A DNA stretch of 64,000 nt from Halorarum halophilum (lineage in GTDB: Archaea; Halobacteriota; Halobacteria; Halobacteriales; Haloferacaceae): positions 1,798,001-1,862,000 of the forward strand of contig NZ_CP058529.1 in NCBI RefSeq assembly GCF_013401515.1, read 5' to 3'. The notes beneath the pieces are model-generated. The model saw only the letters and a program-made list of their open reading frames with translations. It did not search any database and was not told the origin of the DNA. A program made the position numbers and the translations under genes. This document shows positions 1 through 7,684 of this stretch, piece by piece. Each line of letters starts with the position of its first letter. The first letter of the stretch is position 1.

Positions 1-317
1 TCACGTGGGCGGACGAAGACGGGGACGAGGACCTGCTCCGGGAGGTCGTCGCGCCCGCCGAGCGGGCGCTCACCCACATCCCGCGCGTCACCGTCGCCGA
101 CAGCGCCGCGGCCGAGATCGCCAACGGCGCGCCGGCGTACGCCCCCGGCGTGCTGGAGGTGTCGGGCCCGACCGACTCGCCCGACGCGGCTCCCGCCGAG
201 GGCGACCTCGTCGCCTGCTACACGGCGGACGGCTCGGCGGTCTGTCTCGGCACGCTCGTCGGCGACCCCGACGCCGAGCGCGGCGAGGTCGTCTCGCTGG
301 AGCGCGTTCTCGTCTGA
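1..317 (+). CDS. cbf5: Cbf5 pseudouridine synthase, C-terminal PUA part (5' end outside window)
   Basis: The open frame enters from the left edge (first complete codon at base 3) and stops with TGA at 315-317. About 104 residues are visible. They match the C-terminal part of archaeal Cbf5/TruB pseudouridine synthase: an 'ERALTHIPRVTV' segment leading into a PUA RNA-binding domain ('DLVACYTADGSAVCLGTL' then 'GEVVSLERVLV'). Cbf5 is the catalytic subunit of H/ACA ribonucleoproteins that modify rRNA. The catalytic Asp domain lies outside the window, so the name rests on the PUA pattern and the link region. Confidence 0.8.
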   Translation, partial: TWADEDGDEDLLREVVAPAERALTHIPRVTVADSAAAEIANGAPAYAPGVLEVSGPTDSPDAAPAEGDLVACYTADGSAVCLGTLVGDPDAERGEVVSLERVLV

Positions 318-382
318 TCAGTTCCGTCCGGCGAGACTGCCGGCTGGCGGGGCTTTTTCACCGGCGTTCGTGAGTCCGTGGT

Positions 383-1507
383 ATGACGAACTCCATCGAG
401 GTCGGCACCGCGAACGCGGCGGCCGGCGAGGTCGCCGACGGCTGGCTCCCCGTCACGGGGCTCCCGACCGGCGGCGACGAGCGACTCCCGGTGACGGTCG
501 TCGACGGCGCCGACGAGGGGCCGACGCTGTGGGTTACGGGCGGCGTCCACGGCGACGAGGCGACCGGCGTCGCCGTCGCGCAGGATACGGCACGGACGGC
601 CCGGGAACTCGCTGATGAACTCGCCGGCGCCATCGTCGTCGTCCCGTTCGTCAGTCCGGCCGGCCTGCGGCGGAACGAGCGCACCACCTACTACGGCGGC
701 GACGACCCGAACCGCTACTTCCCCGACGTGGAGCGCGAGTCCACGCGCCCGCCCGAGACGCAGGAACGCGTCGCCACCAGGCTGTTCGAGGCGGTCGCGG
801 ACTCCGCGGACCTGCTCGTCGACTGCCACACGGCGCAGGCGGGGTCGGTTCCGTTCGCCATCCGCGACCGGGTGCTGTACGGCGAGGAGCGAACCGAGGA
901 CGAGGCCGAGGAACTGGCGTCGGACCTGGACCGGATGGTCGAGGCGTTCGGCCTGCCGATCCTTACGGAGTACCCCGCCGAGGAGTACCTCGAACAGTCG
1001 CTCCAGCGCTCGACGGCCGGCGCGGCGCTGAACACCGCCGGGATCCCCGCGTTCACGGCCGAGCTCGGCGGCCACAGCGTCGTCGAGGAGCACGCCCGGG
1101 CGGCCGGCGTCGCGGGCACGTTCGCCGTCGCGGCGGAGTTCGGCCTGGTCGATTCGATTCCGGAGGACGTGGGGGGTGCGGACGAGGAGATCGGGGAACC
1201 GGGCGCCGGCGTGCCGGACGCGCCGGTCGACTTCCCGGTCCGGCGCTTTGTCGGCCCGCGGGCCGAGACGGCTGGGCTGGCCCGTCACCGGGTTGACGCC
1301 GGCGACGCGGTCGAGGAGGGCGAGGTCGTCGCGGACGTGCTGTCGCCCCACGGCGAGACCCTGGAGTCGGTCGAGTCCGAGCACGACGGCTACGTCATCG
1401 GTCGGCGCGAGGGCCTGTCCGTCTACGAGGGCCAGCCGGTGGCGAGCATGGCCGTTCGTGACGACGGGGAGCTGGTGGTCCCGCGCGATGAGGAGGACGA
1501 GGAGTGA
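383..1507 (+). CDS. succinylglutamate desuccinylase/aspartoacylase family zinc hydrolase
   Basis: A 374-residue protein of the AstE/AspA (M14-like) family, which removes acyl groups from amino-acid amides using Zn. The metal site is visible as GGVHGDE near residue 53 (the H-x-x-E pair) and a later DCHTA His. 'AELGGHS' supplies the conserved C-terminal Glu. A second, beta-rich region after residue 290 ('ETAGLARHRVDAGDAVEEGEVVADVLSPHGE') resembles the lipoyl/barrel-sandwich tail common in this family. Substrate cannot be told from sequence. It stands alone on its strand, about 65 bp after cbf5. Confidence 0.85.
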   Translation: MTNSIEVGTANAAAGEVADGWLPVTGLPTGGDERLPVTVVDGADEGPTLWVTGGVHGDEATGVAVAQDTARTARELADELAGAIVVVPFVSPAGLRRNERTTYYGGDDPNRYFPDVERESTRPPETQERVATRLFEAVADSADLLVDCHTAQAGSVPFAIRDRVLYGEERTEDEAEELASDLDRMVEAFGLPILTEYPAEEYLEQSLQRSTAGAALNTAGIPAFTAELGGHSVVEEHARAAGVAGTFAVAAEFGLVDSIPEDVGGADEEIGEPGAGVPDAPVDFPVRRFVGPRAETAGLARHRVDAGDAVEEGEVVADVLSPHGETLESVESEHDGYVIGRREGLSVYEGQPVASMAVRDDGELVVPRDEEDEE

Positions 1508-1613
1508 GTCGGGGGTGCAGGGTCCGAACCGGGGGACGAGGCGGCCCCGTCGGGCGACGGTGGGCCGACTGAAACGAAGCGCTTAACCCCGGGCCTCGAT
1601 TTTGTGTACCTGC

Positions 1614-1684
1614 GGGACCGTAGGGTAGTGGTATCCTCTGCCGATGGGGTCGGTAGGACCTGAGTTCGAATCTCGGCGGTCCCA
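1614..1684 (+). tRNA. tRNA-Pro (anticodon GGG)
   Basis: A full cloverleaf can be drawn. The acceptor stem is GGGACCG (1614-1620) paired with CGGTCCC (1677-1683), with discriminator A at 1684. The D-arm is around 1623-1637. The anticodon stem is TGCCG/CGGTA with loop ATGGGGT, which gives anticodon GGG at 1646-1648. The T-arm is CTGAG-TTCGAAT-CTCGG (1660-1676). No intron and no encoded CCA. Its 3' end is the attachment site of the element that follows. Confidence 0.95.
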
Positions 1685-1687
1685 CTC
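1672..1687 (+). repeat. attL: 16-bp direct repeat in tRNA 3' end
   Basis: CTCGGCGGTCCCACTC overlaps the T-stem/acceptor end of tRNA-Pro and is identical to 8381-8396. Integrases of this type recombine at tRNA 3' ends and restore the tRNA. Confidence 0.85.
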
Positions 1688-1748
1688 CGTATAAACCCTT
1701 TTTGGAGGGTTTTCTGATAGGTAGCGGCCGCTCTCCGGGGTGGTTCGC

Positions 1749-1859
1749 GTGAGCGTCCACTCCAGCGACGAGACGCCTATCTGCGACTACTGCGGCGGCT
1801 GGATTACCGAGCCCCACCAGCGCTGTCCCGCGCTCGACGAGGGAGTGTGTCGCCCATGA
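1749..1859 (+). CDS. 36-residue Cys-rich protein
   Basis: Starts with GTG at 1749 and ends TGA at 1857-1859. It contains ICDYCGG (CxxC) and two further Cys spaced for a zinc knuckle. Its stop overlaps the ATG of the next small gene (ATGA at 1856-1859), which supports translation as an operon. Such tiny zinc proteins are common at the regulatory end of haloarchaeal viruses; the function is unknown. Confidence 0.55.
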   Translation: MSVHSSDETPICDYCGGWITEPHQRCPALDEGVCRP

Positions 1860-1978
1860 GGCGGCATTGCCGCGTCTGCTGTGGCCGGATGCGTGTCGAG
1901 ACAAGTCCCGGCGGTATCCCGCGCCGCGTCTGCGAGAACGGACCCCACGGACTCGGGGAGGCGTTCGCCGGACCATGA
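1856..1978 (+). CDS. 40-residue Cys-rich protein
   Basis: ATG at 1856 overlaps the preceding stop, and its own TGA (1976-1978) overlaps the ATG of the SWIM gene at 1975. The N-terminus reads MRRHCRVCCGRM, with a later Cys (RRVCENG), giving a possible zinc site. The chained ATGA overlaps on both sides are the main evidence that it is a gene. Confidence 0.55.
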   Translation: MRRHCRVCCGRMRVETSPGGIPRRVCENGPHGLGEAFAGP

Positions 1979-2418
1979 GTGCCGACACGCCAACGCCACC
2001 CTCGACCGACGAGACGGCCCCCGGCGAAGCGCTAGACTTCGACGCGCTCGCCGGCACCGATACGACCTCGTGGCGCCGCGCAGACCCACAGCGCGCGCTC
2101 ATTGAGTCCGTCGGTCGCTACGGCTATCGGGTCGCGCTTCAGGACGGTGCAGACGTCCACATTGTCGCGGTCGCGCTCGATGATGACGAGCACGTTGGAA
2201 CGTGCGACTGTCGCGGCTTCGAGTATCACGACGGGCCATGTGCCCATCTCTGTACCGTCAGGAAGGCCGCGTTCATCGACGCGAAAGACACGCACGGTGA
2301 CTCCGTCCGTATCCGCCGGATCGATCTCGACAACGTGCACGATCCCGAACGCGCGGCCACGGACGGCGGGCACATCGACCGGGCGATGCACACTAACGCA
2401 TTGGAGGGCCGCCGGTGA
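1975..2418 (+). CDS. SWIM zinc-finger protein
   Basis: A 147-residue protein starting at the ATG that overlaps the previous stop. Residues 77-91 read CDCRGFEYHDGPCAH, the CxC-x9-CxH signature of SWIM zinc fingers, which bind DNA or proteins. The N-terminal 35 residues are acidic and Thr/Pro-rich, and a His/Asp-rich tail follows the finger. SWIM proteins occur repeatedly in haloarchaeal plasmids and proviruses, fitting its place next to attL. The target is unknown. Confidence 0.8.
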   Translation: MSADTPTPPSTDETAPGEALDFDALAGTDTTSWRRADPQRALIESVGRYGYRVALQDGADVHIVAVALDDDEHVGTCDCRGFEYHDGPCAHLCTVRKAAFIDAKDTHGDSVRIRRIDLDNVHDPERAATDGGHIDRAMHTNALEGRR

Positions 2419-2475
2419 ACGAGTACTCAATCTCGTCCTCCGTCAGTTGAAGGCAAGTCGTCGGGTGGCGCACTC

Positions 2476-2610
2476 ATGCGCGCGCACGTGAGCGCGCGCG
2501 AGGCCCGCACGCTGCCGTCCCGGTGGGGGCGTACTAACCCACTTACTTTCGGGGTTCCGTCTGTGTATTACGGCGCGAATCGCTGTACTAACAGCGAGGT
2601 GGGCGCGTGA
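2476..2610 (+). CDS. possible 44-residue protein before the RHH gene
   Basis: ATG at 2476, TGA at 2608-2610, overlapping the GTG start of the next gene by four bases. The translation is basic at the N-terminus and has no recognisable motif. The same stretch holds an AT-richer segment (around 2535-2580) that may instead be the promoter of the next gene, so this could be non-coding. Confidence 0.25.
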   Translation: MRAHVSAREARTLPSRWGRTNPLTFGVPSVYYGANRCTNSEVGA

Positions 2611-3005
2611 GCCGCCTGCAGTCTTCGGACTCGCGGGCCACCATTACCTTCCGTGTCGACGAGGCGACGAAGGAGGCCTACAAGGAGAACGTCAATAGCA
2701 TGAGCGGCGATCTCCGCGAGTACGTCAGCGCGGTGGCCGAGGCGGATGGCGTCGAGACCTCCGATCTGCCCACTGACGAAACGCTGCGAGAGGCCTACCT
2801 CATCCTACTGGAGTCGGCCGGTGACAACCTTCGGCTGAAGACCGAGGCTGCCGAGTCAGTACTCGCTCAAAAACTCAGCCGACCGAAGACCGCCGTGCGG
2901 AGTGGCGTGCTGAAACCGTTGGAAAACCGCGGCTTCACCAAAGCGAGTTGGGGTGTCATCACTGTGCAATCACGGGACGAGAGGGGTCCGGAAGGAGGGG
3001 CGTGA
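2607..3005 (+). CDS. ribbon-helix-helix / winged-helix type regulator of the element
   Basis: A 132-residue protein with a GTG start at 2607. The N-terminus 'RATITFRVDEATKEAYKE' looks like a ribbon-helix-helix beta strand and first helix. The C-terminal part (from about residue 88, 'ESVLAQKLSRPKTAVRSGVLKPLENRGF') resembles a winged helix. Both are DNA-binding folds, so I infer a transcriptional regulator of the integrated element. It ends 15 bp before a convergent zinc-finger gene. Confidence 0.6.
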   Translation: MSRLQSSDSRATITFRVDEATKEAYKENVNSMSGDLREYVSAVAEADGVETSDLPTDETLREAYLILLESAGDNLRLKTEAAESVLAQKLSRPKTAVRSGVLKPLENRGFTKASWGVITVQSRDERGPEGGA

Positions 3006-3020
3006 CGGACGATACAATCA

Positions 3021-3176
3021 CTAATCAGCTATCTCCTCCTCCGAATCTTCATGCTTCCCGACAACAGCATCGACAAGTTCAGCTTTCGAATGGCTTTGGT
3101 CTAGATGTGTCCGGAGCTCTTCATCGTCTAACTCACGGTTGCACAGCGGACAGTGGAGAGGGAGTCGGGACGCCAT
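3021..3176 (-). CDS. 51-residue C2H2-type zinc-finger protein
   Basis: Start chosen at the ATG at 3176; the frame is open upstream, but the extra residues look non-coding. 'LHCPLCNRELDDEELRTHLDQSH' (residues 7-29) gives CxxC-x12-H-x4-H, a single C2H2-like finger, followed by an acidic tail. Isolated fingers of this type are frequent in haloarchaea and their viruses. It converges with the preceding regulator. Confidence 0.65.
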   Translation of the reverse strand: MASRLPLHCPLCNRELDDEELRTHLDQSHSKAELVDAVVGKHEDSEEEIAD

Positions 3177-3336
3177 ACCGAGTGAGAGGACTCCGAAGCA
3201 GAAGTAGGTGGGGTCCTGAGCGCGACGGACTCGAAGGGGAAATTCGGCAGGCTTCGACCTGGTCAGAACGAAACTATGAGACATTGACGTTCGAATAGCT
3301 CTGTTAAATACCTAACAATTGATGGGTTCGGACGGG

Positions 3337-3356
3337 CGTGCTGAATACAGGGCGCG
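3337..3356 (+). repeat. direct repeat, left of the usp gene
   Basis: A 20-bp sequence around TGCTGAATACAGGGCGCG, identical at 4074-4093. The pair flanks the UspA gene. Shorter relatives with core TGCTGAATAC occur near 4679 and 5111, and one inverted copy near 4757. The 337 bp between the zinc-finger gene and usp hold no other gene that I can support. Confidence 0.7.
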
Positions 3357-3513
3357 AAGTCAGCATGACGTGTTAGCAGCGAGCGGACCGCTCGGCTTGT
3401 CTACTCGAGCGGTTATTATTTCCACTAATATAAGGTGCTGGAGCATGTGCGAGCGGTTCGGGCGTGTTGCAGTGGAAGGAAGGTTGTTCACTGTCAGGCG
3501 CGAATCGGGGACT

Positions 3514-3948
3514 ATGGAACAGCATATTCTCGTCCCGGTAGACATCTCATCCAGTTCTGAGAGCGCCTTCGAATACGTCTTGGAGGAAATTCCGGGCCCG
3601 AAGATAACCCTCTTGCATGTCCTGAATCCAGTCACCATCTTCAACTATCCGACTGCTGAGGGGTTTGATTACGGGAAAGCGCAGCAAAACGAGCAGGAGA
3701 GACGTGAAGACGTCAAAGGGATTTTCGAGAGATACCGGACCAAGGAGCCGGCACGCGATCGGCAAATCGAAACGGTCATCGAGGCAGGAGTCCCCGCAGA
3801 AAAAATCCTCGCGTACGCCGAACGCGGGGACGTGGATCACATCGTAATGGGGAGTCGTGGGCGAGATGGCCTCGAAGGAAAACTCCTCGGGAGTGTGGCT
3901 CGGGGCGTCCTGAAACGAGCCGCCGTTCCCGTGACGATCGTCCCATAG
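3514..3948 (+). CDS. universal stress protein UspA family
   Basis: 144 residues from ATG 3514 ('MEQHILVPVDISSSSESAFEY'), the usual length of single-domain UspA proteins. The C-terminal nucleotide-binding motif is present: GSRGRDGLEGKLLGSVARGVL, fitting G-2x-G-9x-G-S. Such proteins bind ATP and are linked to stress survival. The frame is open further upstream, but the homology starts at this Met. The gene sits inside the integrated element, in lower-GC DNA than its surroundings, between two identical 20-bp repeats, so it looks like an acquired cargo gene. Confidence 0.85.
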   Translation: MEQHILVPVDISSSSESAFEYVLEEIPGPKITLLHVLNPVTIFNYPTAEGFDYGKAQQNEQERREDVKGIFERYRTKEPARDRQIETVIEAGVPAEKILAYAERGDVDHIVMGSRGRDGLEGKLLGSVARGVLKRAAVPVTIVP

Positions 3949-4073
3949 CAATCGGGACATGAAGCGACTCCGTTTCAGCACTCGTCGATTAATACCGAAC
4001 GCCAGTTGTGTTCACGCGAAATGTCCCAGAACGACCTTGTTGAAACCCTCACTCGATGAGAGGAATCAGCGGT

Positions 4074-4093
4074 CGTGCTGAATACAGGGCGCG
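4074..4093 (+). repeat. direct repeat, right of the usp gene
   Basis: Exact copy of 3337-3356, on the same strand. It may be an end of a small transposable unit or a recombination scar; no transposase gene is seen between or beside the copies. Confidence 0.7.
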
Positions 4094-4155
4094 TATCGGA
4101 CACGAGGGCAGTCCGAAGTGACGGTCGATTGTATCGCTAAGAACAGGGGATGGTG

Positions 4156-4530
4156 TTATCGAACGATGGTTGATATACGAACTTCTTCGTCACGGATACT
4201 GACGCTGAGTTTCCGTCCGTCTCTATTGGTCCACTCATGTGAGTCGGTTCGGTCTTCATCTACTGAAACTTCAATCGCATACTTCACGCCCTCCTGAAGC
4301 AGATTCCGATAGGACTGCGACTCCTCAACGTCGAGTGAAACAGTTTCTGAAAGTACCGTCTCGTCGGTCGTCATGTGATTCACGGTGAGAGACACCTCAA
4401 CGAGTTCATTTGAGTAGTTAATTAGCACTACCTCGGGCCACCCCCTGAGTCCCACACATCCCGCTGTTACACCGACAGACATTGCCCCAAAGGAGCGCAA
4501 CAGACGTCTTCTGGACGGGTGTGGTGTCAT
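4156..4530 (-). CDS. small Tat-type lipoprotein
   Basis: 124 residues from the ATG at 4530 ('MTPHPSRRRLLRSFGAMSVGVTAGC'). The N-terminus has a twin-Arg stretch, a hydrophobic segment and a lipobox (VTAGC), as in haloarchaeal Tat lipoproteins anchored outside the cell. The mature part (about 95 residues) is predicted beta-rich, with no domain I recognise. GC is lower than in housekeeping genes here, fitting cargo of the integrated element. Confidence 0.7.
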   Translation of the reverse strand: MTPHPSRRRLLRSFGAMSVGVTAGCVGLRGWPEVVLINYSNELVEVSLTVNHMTTDETVLSETVSLDVEESQSYRNLLQEGVKYAIEVSVDEDRTDSHEWTNRDGRKLSVSIRDEEVRISTIVR

Positions 4531-4861
4531 ATCCCCAGTATATGGACGTTCGTAATGTGCTTTGTGTTGTACTTTCCCTGACCTACGAGGAACCATTACC
4601 GACGACGCATGGAAGGTTCGCAGGTTCCTCTTCGCGGCTGTTTCAGCATCCACTCACCGAAAATATCGGAGGTGCGCTGCTGAATACACCCTCTGAGTCG
4701 GTCATGCCGGTCCTGACGGGGCGCAGGTAGGTTGAGGGCCTCCTTGCGAGATCAAAGCGCGTATTCAGTCTGGCCTTGTTCCCGGTAGGTCAGACGCTAC
4801 GTGCCGGTATCCGCCCCCTCCTGTCTGATCCGGGCCCTCTCCGGGGATGTTCTTGGCGTAG
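4531..4861. other. gene-free stretch with TGCTGAATAC-type repeats
   Basis: No convincing gene. A copy of the TGCTGAATAC motif lies at about 4679-4688, and the reverse complement (GCGTATTCAG) at about 4758-4767. They face each other across some 70 bp, as the ends of a tiny inverted-repeat element would. No transposase is encoded. Confidence 0.45.
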
Positions 4862-5020
4862 CTATGACTCGGACTGTCCAAACAATACGAGACCTGCCCC
4901 GAGAAGTGCGACAAGTGCAGCGAGAATTATGAAGGCACCAGCGTTCTGTGTCGCCGCTATTATCCCGATAACAACTCCGCTTGCCATGAAAAGGCGGCCG
5001 AGAAACCGGCTCCGTTCCAT
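4862..5020 (-). CDS. 52-residue two-helix membrane protein
   Basis: ATG at 5018-5020, stop TAG at 4862-4864. The protein is a short basic N-terminus (MERSRFLGRLF) followed by two hydrophobic segments separated by a small polar turn (TQNAG). The coding pattern, although AT-richer than average, is clean. The function is unknown; small membrane proteins of this size are common in haloarchaeal viruses. Confidence 0.55.
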   Translation of the reverse strand: MERSRFLGRLFMASGVVIGIIAATQNAGAFIILAALVALLGAGLVLFGQSES

Positions 5021-5273
5021 CTGATTAATTTGGGACTGCCCCTAAAGAAATTTCCCATCCGTCTGAGCGGTCGGCTCACCGGAAATCGGCTGGAACGAAC
5101 GCCAGTCGTATGCTGAATGCATCCTCTGTATGCAGCAGGCAATTATTATCAGTTTCTGAGGCTTTAACAAAGCCGTTCGAACGGTGCTGTATGAAGTGTG
5201 ACGCCGATTAGTGGACGCCCGCTCCTGACTACCCGAACGAATAACCCGGTATCGTAGGCGCCTCCGGGCACCA

Positions 5274-5513
5274 TCATGACGGGTGGTCTTCGCTACCAGA
5301 ACCGTGGTCACCCTCCGTCGCGGCCTCCATCGCCTCGCCCTCCTCCTTGCCGGGTGGCGGCGCATACGGAAGCTTGCCGATCACGACACGGCCGAAGCCG
5401 CGCAGCCGCTCGATGCCGTAGCGGAACGGGACGCACATCCCCGCGGTAAACGCGAGGACGACGACCGCGACCCACTCCGCCGGAACCGCCGTACCGAGGA
5501 TGCTCATGCTCAT
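5274..5513 (-). CDS. single-span membrane protein of the provirus block
   Basis: 79 residues from ATG 5513 ('MSMSILGTAVPAEW'). One membrane segment (residues 13-30), then a basic stretch and an acidic Gly/Glu-rich tail. The start overlaps the stop of the upstream gene (ATGA). It is the last gene of the minus-strand block. Confidence 0.65.
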   Translation of the reverse strand: MSMSILGTAVPAEWVAVVVLAFTAGMCVPFRYGIERLRGFGRVVIGKLPYAPPPGKEEGEAMEAATEGDHGSGSEDHPS

Positions 5514-5926
5514 GGTTGAATCGCTCCGACGAGCCACGCCCGCCAGAACCAATCGAGAGGTGTCCAGATGCCGAATGCGTGCTCGAGGGCGTCGTCAGCC
5601 GCGACCAGAACCCCAAGGATGGCGACACCGCGGGCGCCAACCCACGGGTAGGACTGCCAGAACGGGCCGACGATCGGGAGCGCGAGGCCGATCCCCAGCG
5701 CGGCCAGCGTCAGCACCGCCCCCGCGACGGCGTAGTACCGCCAGACCAGGGCGAACGCGAACGACCCGGCCAGGAGCGCGACCAGGAGCGCCCACGGCTC
5801 GACCTGGCTCCGGTCGTCCCACACGACCAGGAGCGCGACCGCGGCGAGCAGGACGCCGAGGTAGTAGTGGTGCGGCGCCCACGTCGCCCCGTCCGGAACC
5901 GAGTGATGCGGGAATCCTCCCATCAT
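5510..5926 (-). CDS. polytopic membrane protein of the provirus block
   Basis: 138 residues from the first of two Met codons at 5926 ('MMGGFPHHSVPDGATWAPHH'). About four hydrophobic helices can be counted, with His-rich ends (HHSV, APHHYYLG). The ATG overlaps the stop of the virion-like gene upstream, and the stop overlaps the next start. I do not recognise the family; its position between a fibre-like protein and another membrane protein suggests a virion membrane component. Confidence 0.65.
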   Translation of the reverse strand: MMGGFPHHSVPDGATWAPHHYYLGVLLAAVALLVVWDDRSQVEPWALLVALLAGSFAFALVWRYYAVAGAVLTLAALGIGLALPIVGPFWQSYPWVGARGVAILGVLVAADDALEHAFGIWTPLDWFWRAWLVGAIQP

Positions 5927-6534
5927 CAGATACCGTGGGCGTGTGACGGGAGGTCGACGTGGTACAGCGTGATGGCCGAGTCCTGGCACGTTGCGGCGCC
6001 GTCGGCTGTCGCGTCCACCACCTGCTTCGGCGGGTCGATGATGATTTCTCCCTGGCCCGTCCCGCCCCCCGGTGCGCTCACGCTCTTGCTGTCTGACGTG
6101 CCGTCGGCATAGTTGACCGTGAACGTCTGCGTCTGTTCGCTGGCGCATCCCGTGGCGTCAATGTCGAGGACGGCCTTTCGGCAGAATCCCGAATTGCCGT
6201 TGTGCGTCGGGTGACTGACGTAGCCCCCCTGATTGGCGTTGACGTCTCTGCTCTCGGTCTGCGTCCCCGTCGGCCGGGAGTGGTGCGCGTCGGCATCCGC
6301 CGCGTGGCTGTCAACCTTGTTGTCAGTCGCATACTGCGGGTGGTCGTCCTGGTCGAGATCCGAGAGGGCGCCGTGCGACGTCACGGTTTGCTCTATCCAG
6401 GCCGCCCCGTCGAAGACGAACGCCTTGTTGGCGCCCGTTTCGTACCACTCTTCCCCCTCCTCGGGATCGACCGGCTCGGGGTTCTGCACGTAGTCGTACC
6501 CGCCGCCGCCGCCGCCGCCGACTATGCCGGTCAT
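5926..6534 (-). CDS. spike/fibre-like structural protein
   Basis: 202 residues. It starts with a poly-Gly run after MTGIVG, then a segment typical of tail-fibre and spike proteins ('ALSDLDQDDHPQYATDNKVDSHAADADAHH'), where HPQY plus repeated SHAADADAHH-type units mark trimeric fibre shafts. The tail is Thr/Cys-containing and ends LPSHAHGI. Related DHPQY segments occur in phage fibres, and I believe in some haloarchaeal icosahedral virus spikes; the latter is from memory. This is the strongest structural hint that the element is viral. Confidence 0.65.
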   Translation of the reverse strand: MTGIVGGGGGGGYDYVQNPEPVDPEEGEEWYETGANKAFVFDGAAWIEQTVTSHGALSDLDQDDHPQYATDNKVDSHAADADAHHSRPTGTQTESRDVNANQGGYVSHPTHNGNSGFCRKAVLDIDATGCASEQTQTFTVNYADGTSDSKSVSAPGGGTGQGEIIIDPPKQVVDATADGAATCQDSAITLYHVDLPSHAHGI

Positions 6535-6917
6535 GACTCGAACGTCACCACCACTTCGTCGCCCGCGGTCGGCGTTCTGACGTGGATGAGCGACGTGTCC
6601 GTGACGCGGAACGTGCGCCCCTGGCCGGCCGCCGTGAGGGCCGCCGCCTGGGTGTCCGCGTCACCGACGAACACCGCGCCGCTGTTCCCCTGGCGATACT
6701 CGACCAGCACCTCGACCCCGTGCGGGACCGAGTGCGACGGGAGGATTTCGGCCGTGTCCCCGCTCGTCTGGTGAACGACCTGCTTCAGTCCGTCGAAATT
6801 GCCCACGCGGTCCTGTAGCTCGCGCTGGTTGTCGGCGTCCGCCGCCGGCCGAGCGTTCCCGTCCCGGTCGCGGACGGCCTGCACCTTCCCCACCTCCGCG
6901 GTGGTGTCGAGCACCAT
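6531..6917 (-). CDS. probable virion protein of unknown fold
   Basis: 128 residues, ATG at 6917 directly after the previous stop. The C-terminal half is beta-rich ('VEVLVEYRQGNSGAVFVGDADTQAAALTAAGQG') and ends in strand-like VVVTFES. It overlaps the fibre-like gene start by four bases. No family recognised; its role is inferred from neighbours. Confidence 0.6.
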   Translation of the reverse strand: MVLDTTAEVGKVQAVRDRDGNARPAADADNQRELQDRVGNFDGLKQVVHQTSGDTAEILPSHSVPHGVEVLVEYRQGNSGAVFVGDADTQAAALTAAGQGRTFRVTDTSLIHVRTPTAGDEVVVTFES

Positions 6918-7283
6918 CTACGCACCCTCCGCCCGCTCGTAGCCGACGGGCTGGACGTGGTACGTCTGCGGGCCGCCCGAGACGTTCCGAATGATCACCT
7001 GGAGCGATTCGGTGAACCGCCGCGCTGGGGTCCAACACACCACCATGTCGCCAATGTCGGTCGGCGGGATGGCGCACGGCCCGAACATCGTGGTGTCGTC
7101 GTCCTTCAGCTCGTAGGTCGATCCGGCGTGCTTGCTGATCGCGACCGCGGCCAGGATGAACTCGGCGCCCGACTGCTCGGGCGTGTACGTCACCGTGCCG
7201 CGCTGGCCGTCCTCCAGGTCGAACGTGTACGGCTCGTTGAACGGCACGGCCTCCGGGTCCGGGGCGGGGACGATGCTATTCAC
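6918..7283 (-). CDS. probable virion protein, beta-rich
   Basis: 121 residues with alternating strand patterns throughout ('YTFDLEDGQRGTVTYTPEQ', 'ESLQVIIRNVSGGPQTYHVQ'). Length and all-beta character fit a small capsid or turret protein, but I cannot match a family. It overlaps the small gene upstream by eight bases. Confidence 0.6.
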   Translation of the reverse strand: MNSIVPAPDPEAVPFNEPYTFDLEDGQRGTVTYTPEQSGAEFILAAVAISKHAGSTYELKDDDTTMFGPCAIPPTDIGDMVVCWTPARRFTESLQVIIRNVSGGPQTYHVQPVGYERAEGA

Positions 7284-7422
7284 CGTCGCCCTCCTCGGCC
7301 TGGTCGGCCTCGACGTCGACGAACGCGGCCAGCCCGCCCGGCGCCGTCGCCAGGCCCTCGGCCTTCCGCCGCTCGGTCGCGCTCATCGGCTGTACGTCCG
7401 CGTCTCCCTGTCGCTTAGGCAT
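7276..7422 (-). CDS. 48-residue soluble protein
   Basis: Start chosen at ATG 7422 because GGAGG lies eight bases upstream on the coding strand; an in-frame ATG at 7437 lacks this. The protein is charged (MPKRQGDADVQPMSATERR) and ends in an acidic tail. It overlaps both neighbours by eight bases, which supports it being coding. Confidence 0.5.
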   Translation of the reverse strand: MPKRQGDADVQPMSATERRKAEGLATAPGGLAAFVDVEADQAEEGDGE

Positions 7423-7684
7423 CGTTTGAACCTCCATCAGTCCGCGCCGCGTCCGTGTCCGGGTCGAACTCGGCCGGCTGACGGGAGTCCTCGACGCCGA
7501 GTGCTCGCGGGGCCAGCCAGCGGAGGAACCGCCGGTTGCCAGTCGAGCGGTCGTCAGCGTCCGCAGAGCGCCGCGCGTTGGTCCGGATGGAGCGAGAGGC
7601 ACGTCGGCCCTCGCGATACAGCCCGAGCGCCGCACCGGCCGTCACGGCCGCCGCGGCGGCCTCCACGAAGCTCGCGCTGATCAT
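7415..7684 (-). CDS. 89-residue protein with N-terminal membrane anchor
   Basis: ATG at 7684 overlaps the upstream stop (ATGA). Residues 5-22 are Ala-rich and hydrophobic, followed by a strongly basic stretch and an acidic tail. It looks like an anchored virion or scaffold protein; no family match. Confidence 0.55.
   Translation of the reverse strand: MISASFVEAAAAAVTAGAALGLYREGRRASRSIRTNARRSADADDRSTGNRRFLRWLAPRALGVEDSRQPAEFDPDTDAARTDGGSNDA

Noticed and set aside
2415-2450. An 11-codon frame starting at the GTG overlapping the SWIM gene stop
   Set aside because: Too short to support as a gene.
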